A stretch of 8,474 nt of DNA from Deltaproteobacteria bacterium (GCA_013152945.1 JAADFL010000028.1:1-8474); one strand, 5' to 3'. Counted from the stretch's first letter, positions 1-8,174 are shown. Numbers and translations: made by a program. The notes: generated by a model from the letters alone, not told the origin.

Positions 1-49
1 TGAGTCACGGGCCTGGCCAGAACAGGCAAGGGAGATTAAAAAGAGATTT

Positions 50-736
50 ATGAAGAAAACCGGTTTTATCTTTGATGGGCGAATATTTTTTCTGGTACCG
101 GCGCTGTTGTTCGTTGCTTGCAAAACAGGGGGAGAATCTCTTGAAAATAAGCCGGACCCTGGACAGGAATATTACCAAAAGGCCATGAAACAATTCTATC
201 GACTCGAAGGTGAAACATTGGATCCAGGGTACGGAGATACACGATTCGATGATGTAATAGACCTGCTGAAAAAGGTCCCTTTTGGATCCAAGAGGTGGAA
301 AGATGCACAGAAACAACTCGACATCATTCAAAAGGCGCGTGAAAAGGCGGAATTAGACAAGAAGGAAGTAAAAAATACCATTAAGGCTCTTACGGGTGGA
401 ACAGGAAATGTTCAGCACGGATCCGGCTTGAATCCGGTTTCGAAGAGCAAATCCAATGATAATTTTGGTCCCGCACCATCCGGCATTGATTTCCAGTTGC
501 AGGAAGCCAGGACCAGGGTGGACAATGTCACGAAACAATTGAACCTGAAAAGAAAGGAAATAATGCAGTATTGCGGCCCTGGTTTCTTGAAGGGACAAGG
601 TGTTAAAACCAGGAAGACAAAGCTATACCAATGTGAATCCAGGTCTCACTATTACCAGGAACTCTTAAAAAGCCTGAAAAAAGAGCGGGAACATTTGCGC
701 GTGCTTGAACACAGGGTCCCACGGGAACAGCAGTAA
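50..736 (+). CDS. Probable lipoprotein of unknown function
   Basis: I do not recognise the family of this 228-residue protein. The N-terminus looks like a lipoprotein signal: K2-K3, a hydrophobic stretch at about 12-23, then F-V-A-C with Cys24 as the likely acylated residue. Position -3 is Phe rather than the usual Leu, so the lipobox is imperfect. The residue after Cys is Lys, not Asp, which would favour the outer membrane in a diderm. The mature part is very polar and mostly helical: predicted helices at about 38-56 and 66-112, a Gly/Ser/Asn-rich linker at about 113-143, then charged coiled-coil-like helices at about 146-172 and 199-222. Cys175 and Cys195 lie between the last two helices and could form a disulfide if the protein is periplasmic. 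The start has only a weak AAGAG-type site (41-45); a GGGAG at 30-34 is rather far away. It lies 51 bases upstream of folE on the same strand and may share its transcript. The promoter is outside or at the edge of the window. Helical-repeat scaffolds such as BamD-like proteins are a loose comparison only. Confidence 0.72.
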   Translation: MKKTGFIFDGRIFFLVPALLFVACKTGGESLENKPDPGQEYYQKAMKQFYRLEGETLDPGYGDTRFDDVIDLLKKVPFGSKRWKDAQKQLDIIQKAREKAELDKKEVKNTIKALTGGTGNVQHGSGLNPVSKSKSNDNFGPAPSGIDFQLQEARTRVDNVTKQLNLKRKEIMQYCGPGFLKGQGVKTRKTKLYQCESRSHYYQELLKSLKKEREHLRVLEHRVPREQQ

Positions 737-787
737 GCTTATAAGGCTCTATTAACAAAACAAGCGAAAAGTTGGAGGTTCGAGCTA

Positions 788-1357
788 ATGGACAGGGAAA
801 AGGTTGCAAAATTAATCAATGCGATACTACTGGAAATCGGAGAAGATCCAAAAAGGGAAGGATTGATCGATACCCCCCGGCGTGTTGCCGAAAGCCTGGC
901 TTTCTTGACAAGGGGATACAGGCAAAATGCGGCAGGCATTATTTCAGGAGCTATTTTCAAGTCAGAAGCAAACAATATGATTATTGCAAGAGACATCGAA
1001 GTCTACAGCCTGTGCGAGCATCACATGCTGCCTTTCCTGGGTAAGTGTCACATTGGATACATTGCCAACAAACATGTTTTGGGAGTGAGTAAACTCGCCC
1101 GTATCGTTGACATGTATTCCAGGCGTCTGCAAATCCAGGAAAGGCTTACCGCCCAGATAGCAAGGGAAGTTATGGATGCGGTCGACGCGGAAGGAGTCGG
1201 TGTTGTAATGGAATGCAGGCACCTGTGCATGATGATGCGCGGTGTGGAAAAACAGAACTCGGTGATGACCACGTCTTCCGTGCTCGGAAGTTTTCACGAT
1301 GATTCTGCTACCAGGATCGAGTTCTTGAACCTGATCAGACCGGCAACCAGCAGGTAA
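788..1357 (+). CDS. folE: GTP cyclohydrolase I (FolE, type IA)
   Basis: This enzyme converts GTP to 7,8-dihydroneopterin triphosphate plus formate, the first step of tetrahydrofolate (and other pteridine) synthesis in the cytoplasm. The family forms a zinc-dependent homodecamer. At 189 residues it has the usual length for bacterial FolE. The signature [10 protein letters not shown] is at 74-83. Cys76 and His79, together with Cys147 in HLCMMMRGV (145-153), match the zinc ligands known in E. coli FolE (Cys110, His113, Cys181). His78, His145 and Arg151 match conserved active-site positions. The GVSKLARIV (99-107) and QIQERLT (115-121) blocks are also intact. The start is supported by GGAGG at 774-778, nine bases before the ATG. 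It follows the lipoprotein gene by 51 bases and converges with the DUF4139 gene pair. No truncation or missing key residue is visible. No riboswitch-like leader fits in the short upstream gap. Confidence 0.97.
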   Translation: MDREKVAKLINAILLEIGEDPKREGLIDTPRRVAESLAFLTRGYRQNAAGIISGAIFKSEANNMIIARDIEVYSLCEHHMLPFLGKCHIGYIANKHVLGVSKLARIVDMYSRRLQIQERLTAQIAREVMDAVDAEGVGVVMECRHLCMMMRGVEKQNSVMTTSSVLGSFHDDSATRIEFLNLIRPATSR

Positions 1358-1389
1358 ATTTCGCTTTTCTTGGCCCGGACCAGTCCCCG

Positions 1390-1423
1390 ACCCGAGCGGC
1401 TGTTTGGCCTTTTACCGGGTTTT
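1390..1423 (+). terminator. Candidate rho-independent terminator after folE
   Basis: ACCCG (1390-1394) pairs with CGGGT (1416-1420), enclosing a smaller GGC/GCC stem (1398-1400 with 1407-1409). It is followed by TTTT, G, TTT at 1420-1427. It starts 33 bases after the folE stop codon. An alternative pairing, CCCGG (1374-1378) with CCGGG (1415-1419), would use the same 3' arm. The stem is short and the loop large, so this is only a moderate candidate. Confidence 0.4.
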
Positions 1424-1478
1424 GTTTGACAAGTGGAGCACCGCTTCTGGATATGAAATGAAAAAAGTAGTACCCCTG

Positions 1479-1503
1479 AAAAAATCATTAATCCATTGAT
1501 TAA
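1479..1503 (-). terminator. Candidate terminator of the DUF4139 gene pair
   Basis: Read on the minus strand, TTAATC and GATTAA form a perfect six-pair stem with a four-base loop (1488-1503). TGA and six T residues (1479-1484) follow. It sits about 50 bases after the stop codon of the minus-strand DUF4139 gene, where a terminator is expected between convergent units. The stem is AT-rich and therefore weak, which limits confidence. Confidence 0.4.
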
Positions 1504-1552
1504 AAGAAAAGCAAAACAGGTTCGGAGCAAGAGGGTTAATTTCATGGGAACT

Positions 1553-3187
1553 CTAACGTATTTTCACTTGCCAATCCTTTGGAAGGTTAATCGTGTAATA
1601 CAGATTGATATCTTTCTTGTCGCCGCTTTTCAATTTCACGTTCCAGCTTATAAACCCCTTGTACTTGTCGAACTTGAATCCCCGGGTCGACTTATCCCTG
1701 GACAAGTCCACCTCCACGTCTTCTATCTTGCTAACGGGAATATTCTCGCGCACTTCGATTTGCCGGGTATTCTTGGAATGATTGACAAGCGATATCTTGT
1801 AGCCACGCTCCAGGTGTTTCATGGAGCTGAAAATGCCCGGCCTGCGCCTCTCGTGCAACAGGGATGTCCTCTTTACCTCGAACTCTTCATCCGTGCCCAG
1901 GGAGACCTCCATGGGTTCGCCAGGAGCGACATAATCAAGGTGAATATCTCCGATGTACGAATCCTTTCGGAATACATGAGCCCTTCCCTGGAGCAACGGA
2001 TAAGGCGCGGGATTGTGCATCGATACCAACTGGTAAATATAGGGCTTCAGTTTCGGGATGGTAACAAGCTTGGCGCTGGCCTTTACGGTCAGGACATCGA
2101 TTGGCATCCAGTACGGCCTTGCATCCGATTTCACCGTTACTCTTCTTTTCATCGAAAGTGTAAAGCTTTGTCCCTTGTCTTCCAGCCCCGCGCCGGTTGG
2201 TCCGAAATCCATGAGCCCGGCCGGGCCCTGCAGCTCGTCCCGGCTTTCAACAGCTTCGACCAGGACCTTTTTCTTGCCCGCAGGATTGCCGTTTATTATC
2301 AGGGGGGCGGGATATGGAGCTTCGACACCCAGTCGCGGCTTGGACGTGGAAAGGGCAAGTTTGGTGTCATCCCAGTCCTCGCCTGTTGATTGCTGCACGA
2401 TTGCGGCTATGGTCAGTTCGACATGACCCTTGCCGGTCTTTGACCAGCCTCCTGGAATGTAACGAATGTCATACTGCGGGTGCCAGGTCGCCCCGCCGAT
2501 GACATAGCTAAGCTGTACACGTGATTCGCCCGGTTTTCGACAGATCAATGCAACTGAAGCATCTATCGCCTCCTTGGTGTTTTTCGAAGCCAGGCGCCCA
2601 AGTTTCCTGTTCAATACATCAATGGAGCGGCTCAACTTGCGTACCTCGGCCTGGATCGCGACTTTTTTCCGCCATGTATCCATTCTTTCAGTCGTGCTGC
2701 TTTCCAGGTATTCGGCCCATTTCTTTGGTTCCACGTTCGAAGTTCTTGCCTGTTCCCTGAAAAGTGCCAGGTAGTACTGTTCATATGCGCGGAGCCTGGC
2801 AATCCGTTCGTTCATTGTTTGCAGGTGCTCATTCTTCTCCTTTACCTTTTCCTGCAGTAATTTTAACTTTTTTTGCATCGATGCCACGCCGGAGTCGATA
2901 TTTTCGGGCGATGAAACCCTTTTGTGCATGACGCCCAGTGCTTCGGCGGAACCTGAAGCTTCTGCCCGTAATGTCCTTGGATCGAGAACACTCGGAAGTG
3001 ATGGAAAGAGAGCTTCGTGTTTTTCGTTTGCAGAGGTACAGTTTACTTTTATGACACGTGTAACCTGTGCCCTGTCGTTGAAGACAAGGACCTTTGCAAT
3101 CGAAGGAGCCTTTTGTTTTTCGGCTGCATCAACCGTACTCGTTATCATGAGCAGTAAAGTTGCCGGGAAAATCATTCTTTTGAACAT
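1553..3187 (-). CDS. DUF4140/DUF4139 family exported protein (MuiA-like), shorter paralog
   Basis: This is a member of the family often annotated 'mucoidy inhibitor MuiA' or DUF4139. Its biochemical role is not established, so the name should not be read as function. Numbering is from the second Met (544 residues). Residues 1-22 look like a Sec signal peptide: Lys/Arg near the start, a hydrophobic FPATLLLMI stretch, and a VDAA cleavage region. An N-terminal beta domain (about 28-90, with VLVFNDRAQVTR, as in DUF4140) is followed by coiled-coil helices at about 102-145 and 170-211. The DUF4139 domain runs to the C-terminus and contains the family motif QQSTGEDW (265-272), preceded by ATWHPQYDIRY (233-243). 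It ends in the family-like YYTINLPKDW. The start follows directly on the longer paralog: 12 bases separate that stop from the first of two adjacent ATG codons. The shared ends and the central TGEDW block show the two are paralogs. Probably periplasmic or surface-exposed. Confidence 0.9.
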   Translation of the reverse strand: MFKRMIFPATLLLMITSTVDAAEKQKAPSIAKVLVFNDRAQVTRVIKVNCTSANEKHEALFPSLPSVLDPRTLRAEASGSAEALGVMHKRVSSPENIDSGVASMQKKLKLLQEKVKEKNEHLQTMNERIARLRAYEQYYLALFREQARTSNVEPKKWAEYLESSTTERMDTWRKKVAIQAEVRKLSRSIDVLNRKLGRLASKNTKEAIDASVALICRKPGESRVQLSYVIGGATWHPQYDIRYIPGGWSKTGKGHVELTIAAIVQQSTGEDWDDTKLALSTSKPRLGVEAPYPAPLIINGNPAGKKKVLVEAVESRDELQGPAGLMDFGPTGAGLEDKGQSFTLSMKRRVTVKSDARPYWMPIDVLTVKASAKLVTIPKLKPYIYQLVSMHNPAPYPLLQGRAHVFRKDSYIGDIHLDYVAPGEPMEVSLGTDEEFEVKRTSLLHERRRPGIFSSMKHLERGYKISLVNHSKNTRQIEVRENIPVSKIEDVEVDLSRDKSTRGFKFDKYKGFISWNVKLKSGDKKDINLYYTINLPKDWQVKIR

Positions 3188-3191
3188 CATA

Positions 3192-3198
3192 TCCTCCC
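3192..3198 (-). promoter_or_regulatory. Shine-Dalgarno site of the shorter DUF4139 gene
   Basis: GGGAGGA on the minus strand precedes two adjacent ATG codons (3188-3190 and 3185-3187). The gap from GGAGG is only two bases to the first ATG but five to the second, so the second ATG (3187) is the better start. The protein differs by one Met only. The site lies in the 12-base gap after the stop codon of the upstream paralog, consistent with coupled translation. Confidence 0.75.
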
Positions 3199-3202
3199 TT
3201 GC

Positions 3203-5257
3203 CTATTGGTAGAGCTTCCAGTTTTGTGGCCGTTCAATGGTGTAACTGAACTTGATGATACGGTTTTGTCCCGGTGGAAGATCTATAGCCCACGTAATCA
3301 CGCCGTCATCTTTGTTCGGCCCCTTATTCTGGCCGGGACTCACCGACTTCAGCTTGACCTTGATGTCCTGGTTACCGGACCTGGGAACCTGGTCGTGCAC
3401 CAGCAGTCGTACAGGCCTTTTCTTGTAGTTGCCGATTTCTATGGTTATAAAATATGTTGTCACGTCTTCCTTGGTGAAGATTCCCTTGGTCTCTGTTTCG
3501 GTAGTGATTTTCCTCAATAACCTGATGTCTTGGTCAGCACCCAGTGGAAGAGAAAGCTGGCCGCCGGGCCCGGTCGTGTCGAGGACGCCTTGCCCTACGA
3601 AATCTTTTCCCATGAATATATTGGCTGTTCCCTTCAAGATCGGCAACCTGGCATTGTTCTCTATGGTGGCCTTTAGGAAAGCTGTTTTTTTTATGGCAGG
3701 TGTGGCTTCGTACAATGCCTTTGCATGAAATTTCCTTGATGAAATCGGGATCTTCAGGGCCTGCCCGTTACTGGGGATGGTAACCCTGGCTCCGCATTTG
3801 TATATGAAATCCAGCCCACCGGCCGTCACAGCAGGCAAGTTGGGATTGGAGAAACGTTGCGGTCTATAGGAAACCCGATCGAAAAGCGCCAGGGAAGTAA
3901 GGCTTTGTCTTTTCATTTTTTTTTCAGGGACTTGGGGGGGCGAGGAAAGTGTGGCCTCTTCGAATTCATAGCTCGATGTCCGGGCACGATGGGGACTGGG
4001 CATAGGAGGAGCTTTTTTGCTGTAAACAGCGGACGGTCGCATGGCCTGCGGGGGTGGAGAGCCTGCAAACCCGGAGTCTGCATATACTGCGTTTTTTCCT
4101 CTTCCAGCAGTTATCTTACCGGAATATCCAATGCCGATTGGTTGAGCGGCAGCGCCATTCAGGTATAATCCCTTGGCCAATTGCCCGGCATTCGACATTT
4201 CCATGTTAACGAGCCGGTTCAAGAGCGAGATCCTTGAACGCAGGATTGCAAGTCTTGTCGCCTGGTTATTGCCCCGTGTGCTCGAAACAGGATTGCCCGG
4301 CACAAAGCTCTTGATCTTCGTACTGCTTTGCCTGGACCTGGAAACCGGGGTGAACTCTCTTTTTTCACCAAGTGTCCAGGTGAGCAACCTTGGAAACTCT
4401 ATTCCCTGTCCCGGGATGGCCGTGGAAAGTGAAAGCCGGACCTTTTTCCAGTCTTCGCCGGTGGCCTGGCTGATTAACCCTGCGGACTTGATGGTAATCT
4501 CTTGTTGCCCGGATGAATAGTACAGGTCATAAGTCGGAAGCCAGTATGCTCCCGAGATGAAATATTCCATGTTGATCGAAACCGGCTTGTTTTTCGATGG
4601 TGACGAGACAAGGGCTATGACCTGGTATTTTCGGTCAGTGAATCCACCCAGGTTGAGGCGCCTTATTTCCTCTTGCAGTTTCTTTGATTCCTTGACCACA
4701 TCTGCACGTTTCATCGAGAGTTTTTGAAGGCGGGAACGCACTTTGTCGGAACGCTGTGCCAGGAAATCAAGAACCATTGTCCACCTGGACGGTTGTATTA
4801 TTTGAATTGATTTGCCCACCCTTTTGGCTTCCGGAACCGGGGGAAGTGGAGACAAGCGCTGAATGAGATTCAGTTGTTCCTGTAGGGCCTGGATCTCGCC
4901 GTCTATTCCTGCAATTCGATCGGCGACAGCCTCGAGTTTATCAATGTACGCATCGACCTGGTCAATCGATATCCTTTCCCTTTCCACAGGTGTAACCTGG
5001 ACCCTGATGATATGGGCTCCCTTGCAGGAGACCCGGACGGTATCCTGCATTGCGGCTCCCGGGATATCCGACAGCCTTAAGCTTTGCACACCTGCATGGA
5101 GTTTGATTTTGGCCTGTCTTTTTATGTTTGCTCTGTCGCTGTACACAGTCACCCCGGTTATTGGCGTGTCCACGACCCGGGCGCTTGTACCAACGTCAGG
5201 TCCTACTATTACGTTTGGAACTGTGCTGATTGCCGCTAAAAAAACAAGTATTTCCAT
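3203..5257 (-). CDS. DUF4140/DUF4139 family protein (MuiA-like), longer paralog with extended central region
   Basis: This 684-residue paralog of the following gene belongs to the same family of unknown biochemical function. The N-terminus (about 1-20) is hydrophobic and may be a short signal peptide, but it lacks the usual Lys/Arg after Met. Residues about 33-90 (ITGVTVYSDRANIKRQ and following) match the DUF4140 beta domain. Heptad-like helices occupy about 97-135 and 163-202. The DUF4139 part contains SGAYWLPTYDLYY (235-247) and QATGEDW (264-270), and ends with FSYTIERPQNW (670-680). Between TGEDW and the next shared motif (RVTIPS, 491-496) lie about 221 residues, against about 77 in the shorter paralog. 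The extra part, roughly 296-455, is rich in Ser, Pro, Arg, Gly and Ala and looks disordered. A GAGG site (5264-5267), six bases before the ATG, supports the start. It is the first gene of a two-gene unit downstream of valS. Confidence 0.9.
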   Translation of the reverse strand: MEILVFLAAISTVPNVIVGPDVGTSARVVDTPITGVTVYSDRANIKRQAKIKLHAGVQSLRLSDIPGAAMQDTVRVSCKGAHIIRVQVTPVERERISIDQVDAYIDKLEAVADRIAGIDGEIQALQEQLNLIQRLSPLPPVPEAKRVGKSIQIIQPSRWTMVLDFLAQRSDKVRSRLQKLSMKRADVVKESKKLQEEIRRLNLGGFTDRKYQVIALVSSPSKNKPVSINMEYFISGAYWLPTYDLYYSSGQQEITIKSAGLISQATGEDWKKVRLSLSTAIPGQGIEFPRLLTWTLGEKREFTPVSRSRQSSTKIKSFVPGNPVSSTRGNNQATRLAILRSRISLLNRLVNMEMSNAGQLAKGLYLNGAAAQPIGIGYSGKITAGRGKNAVYADSGFAGSPPPQAMRPSAVYSKKAPPMPSPHRARTSSYEFEEATLSSPPQVPEKKMKRQSLTSLALFDRVSYRPQRFSNPNLPAVTAGGLDFIYKCGARVTIPSNGQALKIPISSRKFHAKALYEATPAIKKTAFLKATIENNARLPILKGTANIFMGKDFVGQGVLDTTGPGGQLSLPLGADQDIRLLRKITTETETKGIFTKEDVTTYFITIEIGNYKKRPVRLLVHDQVPRSGNQDIKVKLKSVSPGQNKGPNKDDGVITWAIDLPPGQNRIIKFSYTIERPQNWKLYQ

Positions 5258-5263
5258 GTTACA

Positions 5264-5309
5264 CCTCGAAATTTGCCGGCTTTCCTGACTTTAGAACCAA
5301 CCTAGTATA
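5264..5309 (-). promoter_or_regulatory. Possible promoter -10 box and leader of the DUF4139 gene pair
   Basis: On the minus strand TATACT (5304-5309) matches the sigma-70 -10 consensus at five of six positions. It would start transcription about 40 bases before the ATG at 5257. No good -35 box is seen at 16-18 bases spacing (best match about two of six), and there is no extended -10 TG. The GAGG ribosome site is at 5264-5267. The rest of the 175-base gap (5258-5432) shows no convincing minus-strand terminator for valS, so read-through from valS is also possible. Confidence 0.28.
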
Positions 5310-5432
5310 CTTATTGACGTATAACAAGAAAGAAAGTTCCGGGGCCGGTGGCGGTTTTTTTCAGCATCCAAACGAATCGATATGACAAAGCTTGTTTTTT
5401 GTAAGAGTTACTTACCCCGAGCAGTTGGATGA

Positions 5433-8168
5433 CTAGGATAGATCTTTCAGATTGTCCTTAATCTTTGTTGCCTCGGCTTCCGCCTCGGCAAGGATTCTAT
5501 GCTCCTTTTCAACTATCTCTGCAGGCGCCTTGCCGGTAAAGTTCGGGTTGCCGAGTTTCTTTTTCGAACGTTCAAGGATCGAGAGGGCTTTTTCAAGAGC
5601 TGATTCCAGTTTCTTCCTTTCCGCATCAAGGTCGATGATGCCCAGGAGGGGGACGAATACCGTCATTTGTGTACAAACCTCGACCGCCGATTGTCTCGGC
5701 CTTTCGAGGCCGACGCCGACATTCTCTATGTCTGCGGCAGCCATTGCCTTTATCAAGTCCAGGCGTTCTTCTACAATTTTGTATGTATCCTTGTTCTCAC
5801 AAGTGATAATGGCCTGAATACGCTTGGCAGGTGCAAGGCCTGTACGTGATCGCACGTTTCTGACGGCCCTTATCGCCTCCATTGCGACCTGCATTGATCG
5901 TTCCGTATCATTGTCCACAAACTCGGGTAAAGGTTGGGGCCAGGACGCACGTATTATGGCCGGCGGCTCTATGGGAGCATTGTCCAGGTCTCCCAAAAGC
6001 TCCCTCTTGGGGGCGCGCTTGTTCAGGAGCCCCCAGATCTCTTCCGTTATGAAGGAACCCACCGGGTGAAGTAATCTCAAGACCCTGTCGAGGACGTAAA
6101 CCAGGACCCTCCTTGCGACCCGTGCGTCTTCGGATTCGGAAACCTCCTTTCGCAACCTGAACTTGGTCAGTTCCACGTACCAGGCGCAAAATTCGTTCCA
6201 GGTGAAGTCATAGATGGTATGAGCTGCATCGCAGAACTTGAATGATTCGAACTCCAGCGTCATCTTGTCGATGGTCCTTGCAAGGCGGGACAATATCCAC
6301 TTGTCCTCGAACGCCAAGTCCCCCGGCTCCAGGATTTGCGCGATTCCTGCTCCCGAATCGAGTTTCATCAGGCAGAACCTGGCCGCGTTCCATACCTTGT
6401 TGGTAAAATTACGTCCCGCTTCGAATCTCTCGGGCCAGATGCGAAGGTCCTGGCCTTCGGTGGTCATGGTAGCCAGGGTGAATCTCACCGCATCAGCTCC
6501 GAATCCATCCCAGCTCTTTCCCTGAATATCGGTGCCCCCTCTTATCATAACCAACGGATCGATACCATTGCCCTTGGACTTGGACATGCGTTCACCGTTC
6601 TTGTCCAGTATTGTGCCGTGGATGTATACGTGTCTGAAAGGTTCCTTGCCCATGAAATATTCGCCCATCATGATCATCCTGGCTACCCACAATGCAATGA
6701 TGCCGCGGTCCGTAACCAGGAGTTCCGTGGGGTAGTAGTAATCCAGGTCGGGTGTTTTTTCGGGCCAGCCGAGGGTGGAGAAAGGCCATAGTTGCGAAGA
6801 AAACCATGTATCCAGGACGTCAGGATCCTGCTCCAGGTCATTGGAACCGCAGGAAGGACACGACAAAGGATCATCGAGTTCGCAAATCTCCCGGCCGCAG
6901 GCATTGCATGTCCAAACCGGTATCCTGTGTCCCCACCAAATTTGTCTCGAGATGCACCAGTCCGGGGTGGAATCCAGCCATTGATGAAATGTCTTGCTCC
7001 ATCTCTCCGGATGAAATTCGACCTTTTTATTTTTTTCGGCATTCCTGGCCAATTCCACGAGGGGTTTCATCTTGACGAACCACTGCTTTGAAAGCATGGG
7101 CTCGATTGGTTGATGAGTCCTGTAACAATGTGCCACGTTGTGCTTCATGGGCTCGAAGTTTTCCAGCAGTTTCAGCTTTTTCAGGTCTTCGACCACCTTG
7201 TCACGGGCAATGAACCGGTCAAGGCCCTTGTATGGGCCTGCATTTTCGTTCAATGTACCGTCCTTGTTCAGTATATTGATCCTTTCCAGGTTGTGACGGT
7301 TTCCTATCTCGAAGTCGTTGAAATCGTGGGCAGGAGTAACCTTGAGACAGCCTGTGCCTTCGTCCATCTTTACATATTCATCGGCGATTACGGGTATGGG
7401 CCTGTCAAGCAGCGGGAGAATGACCCGTTTTCCCGCCAGGTCATTGTACCGTTCGTCATCGGGATGCACTGCGACCGCCGTGTCTCCAAGCATGGTTTCG
7501 GGCCTGGTGGTTGCAATGGTGACGTAACGGCCGGCCTCGCCCTCGACAGGATACTTGATGTACCACCATCCACCGTCGATTTCCTCGTACTCCAGCTCGT
7601 CATTGGAAAGAGCTGTCTGAAGTCCGCACGACCAGTTCACGAGTCTTTCTCCGCGATAGATTAATCCTTTCTTGTAAAGAGTCACGAACACGGTGCGGAC
7701 AGCCTTGGAAAGGCCCTTGTCCATGGTGAACCTGGTTCTGCTCCAGTCGCAGGAGCAGCCGAGTTTCTTGAGTTGTTCGATTATCGTGTCACCGTGCTTT
7801 TCCTTCCATTTCCATATACGGCTCAAAAGCTCTTCCCTGCCGATGTCATGTCTTGTCTTGCGTTCGTTGTTCCAGAGGTTTTTTTCAACGACCGCCTGTG
7901 TCGCCACGCCGGCGTGATCCGTTCCCGGGATCCATAATGCTTCTCTCCCACGCATACGCATGAACCTGATCACGATGTCTTGCAACGTGTTGTTGAGCGC
8001 ATGACCCATGTGCAGAACTCCCGTGACATTTGGGGGAGGTATTACGATTGTGCACGGTGTCTTTTCCGGGTTTGGAGTCGAAGAAAAACAGCCTTCCTTT
8101 TCCCAAAAGGAATAGATTCGATCTTCCGTCTGCTTGGGATCGTATTGTGTCGGCATGTCTCCTGTCAT
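5433..8168 (-). CDS. valS: Valyl-tRNA synthetase (ValS)
   Basis: This class I aminoacyl-tRNA synthetase charges tRNA-Val in the cytoplasm and edits mischarged threonine. From the chosen start it has 911 residues, within the normal family range (about 880-950). The 'HIGH' motif is HMGH (53-56), after PPPNVTGVL. The CP1 editing domain is marked by TTRPETMLGD (220-229) and AHDFNDFEIG (280-289), with Asp282 at the position of the conserved editing Asp. A zinc-knuckle pair lies at Cys421/424 and Cys437/440. DTWFSSQLWPFSTLGWP (453-469) is typical of ValS. The 'KMSKS' loop is RMSKS (527-531). The anticodon-binding domain covers about 620-770, and the characteristic ValS C-terminal coiled coil covers about 848-911, including LGNPNFTGKAPAEIVEKE. 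All core elements are present. The frame is open upstream to Met codons at 8315 and 8210, but GAGGAG at 8175-8180, six bases before the ATG at 8168, fixes the start, and the added residues do not look like ValS. Transcription runs towards the DUF4139 pair. Confidence 0.97.
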   Translation of the reverse strand: MTGDMPTQYDPKQTEDRIYSFWEKEGCFSSTPNPEKTPCTIVIPPPNVTGVLHMGHALNNTLQDIVIRFMRMRGREALWIPGTDHAGVATQAVVEKNLWNNERKTRHDIGREELLSRIWKWKEKHGDTIIEQLKKLGCSCDWSRTRFTMDKGLSKAVRTVFVTLYKKGLIYRGERLVNWSCGLQTALSNDELEYEEIDGGWWYIKYPVEGEAGRYVTIATTRPETMLGDTAVAVHPDDERYNDLAGKRVILPLLDRPIPVIADEYVKMDEGTGCLKVTPAHDFNDFEIGNRHNLERINILNKDGTLNENAGPYKGLDRFIARDKVVEDLKKLKLLENFEPMKHNVAHCYRTHQPIEPMLSKQWFVKMKPLVELARNAEKNKKVEFHPERWSKTFHQWLDSTPDWCISRQIWWGHRIPVWTCNACGREICELDDPLSCPSCGSNDLEQDPDVLDTWFSSQLWPFSTLGWPEKTPDLDYYYPTELLVTDRGIIALWVARMIMMGEYFMGKEPFRHVYIHGTILDKNGERMSKSKGNGIDPLVMIRGGTDIQGKSWDGFGADAVRFTLATMTTEGQDLRIWPERFEAGRNFTNKVWNAARFCLMKLDSGAGIAQILEPGDLAFEDKWILSRLARTIDKMTLEFESFKFCDAAHTIYDFTWNEFCAWYVELTKFRLRKEVSESEDARVARRVLVYVLDRVLRLLHPVGSFITEEIWGLLNKRAPKRELLGDLDNAPIEPPAIIRASWPQPLPEFVDNDTERSMQVAMEAIRAVRNVRSRTGLAPAKRIQAIITCENKDTYKIVEERLDLIKAMAAADIENVGVGLERPRQSAVEVCTQMTVFVPLLGIIDLDAERKKLESALEKALSILERSKKKLGNPNFTGKAPAEIVEKEHRILAEAEAEATKIKDNLKDLS

Positions 8169-8174
8169 TTGAAA

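Noticed and set aside
11-27. GCCTG/CAGGC inverted repeat just before the lipoprotein gene
   Set aside because: The stem is only five pairs with a seven-base loop and no T-run. It could belong to an upstream gene's end, but the window does not show it.
5-331. A 108-codon minus-strand frame over the lipoprotein gene
   Set aside because: It has no recognisable motif or ribosome site and is antisense to a frame with a lipoprotein-type signal and coherent composition.
1496-2389. A 297-codon open frame on the plus strand opposite the shorter DUF4139 gene
   Set aside because: It lies antisense within a gene with clear family motifs and lacks any recognisable domain. It looks like a shadow frame produced by the codon bias of the real gene.
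5339-5360. A GC-rich stretch followed by seven T residues on the plus strand, resembling a terminator
   Set aside because: The stem pairs only three bases well, and no plus-strand gene lies upstream to need it.
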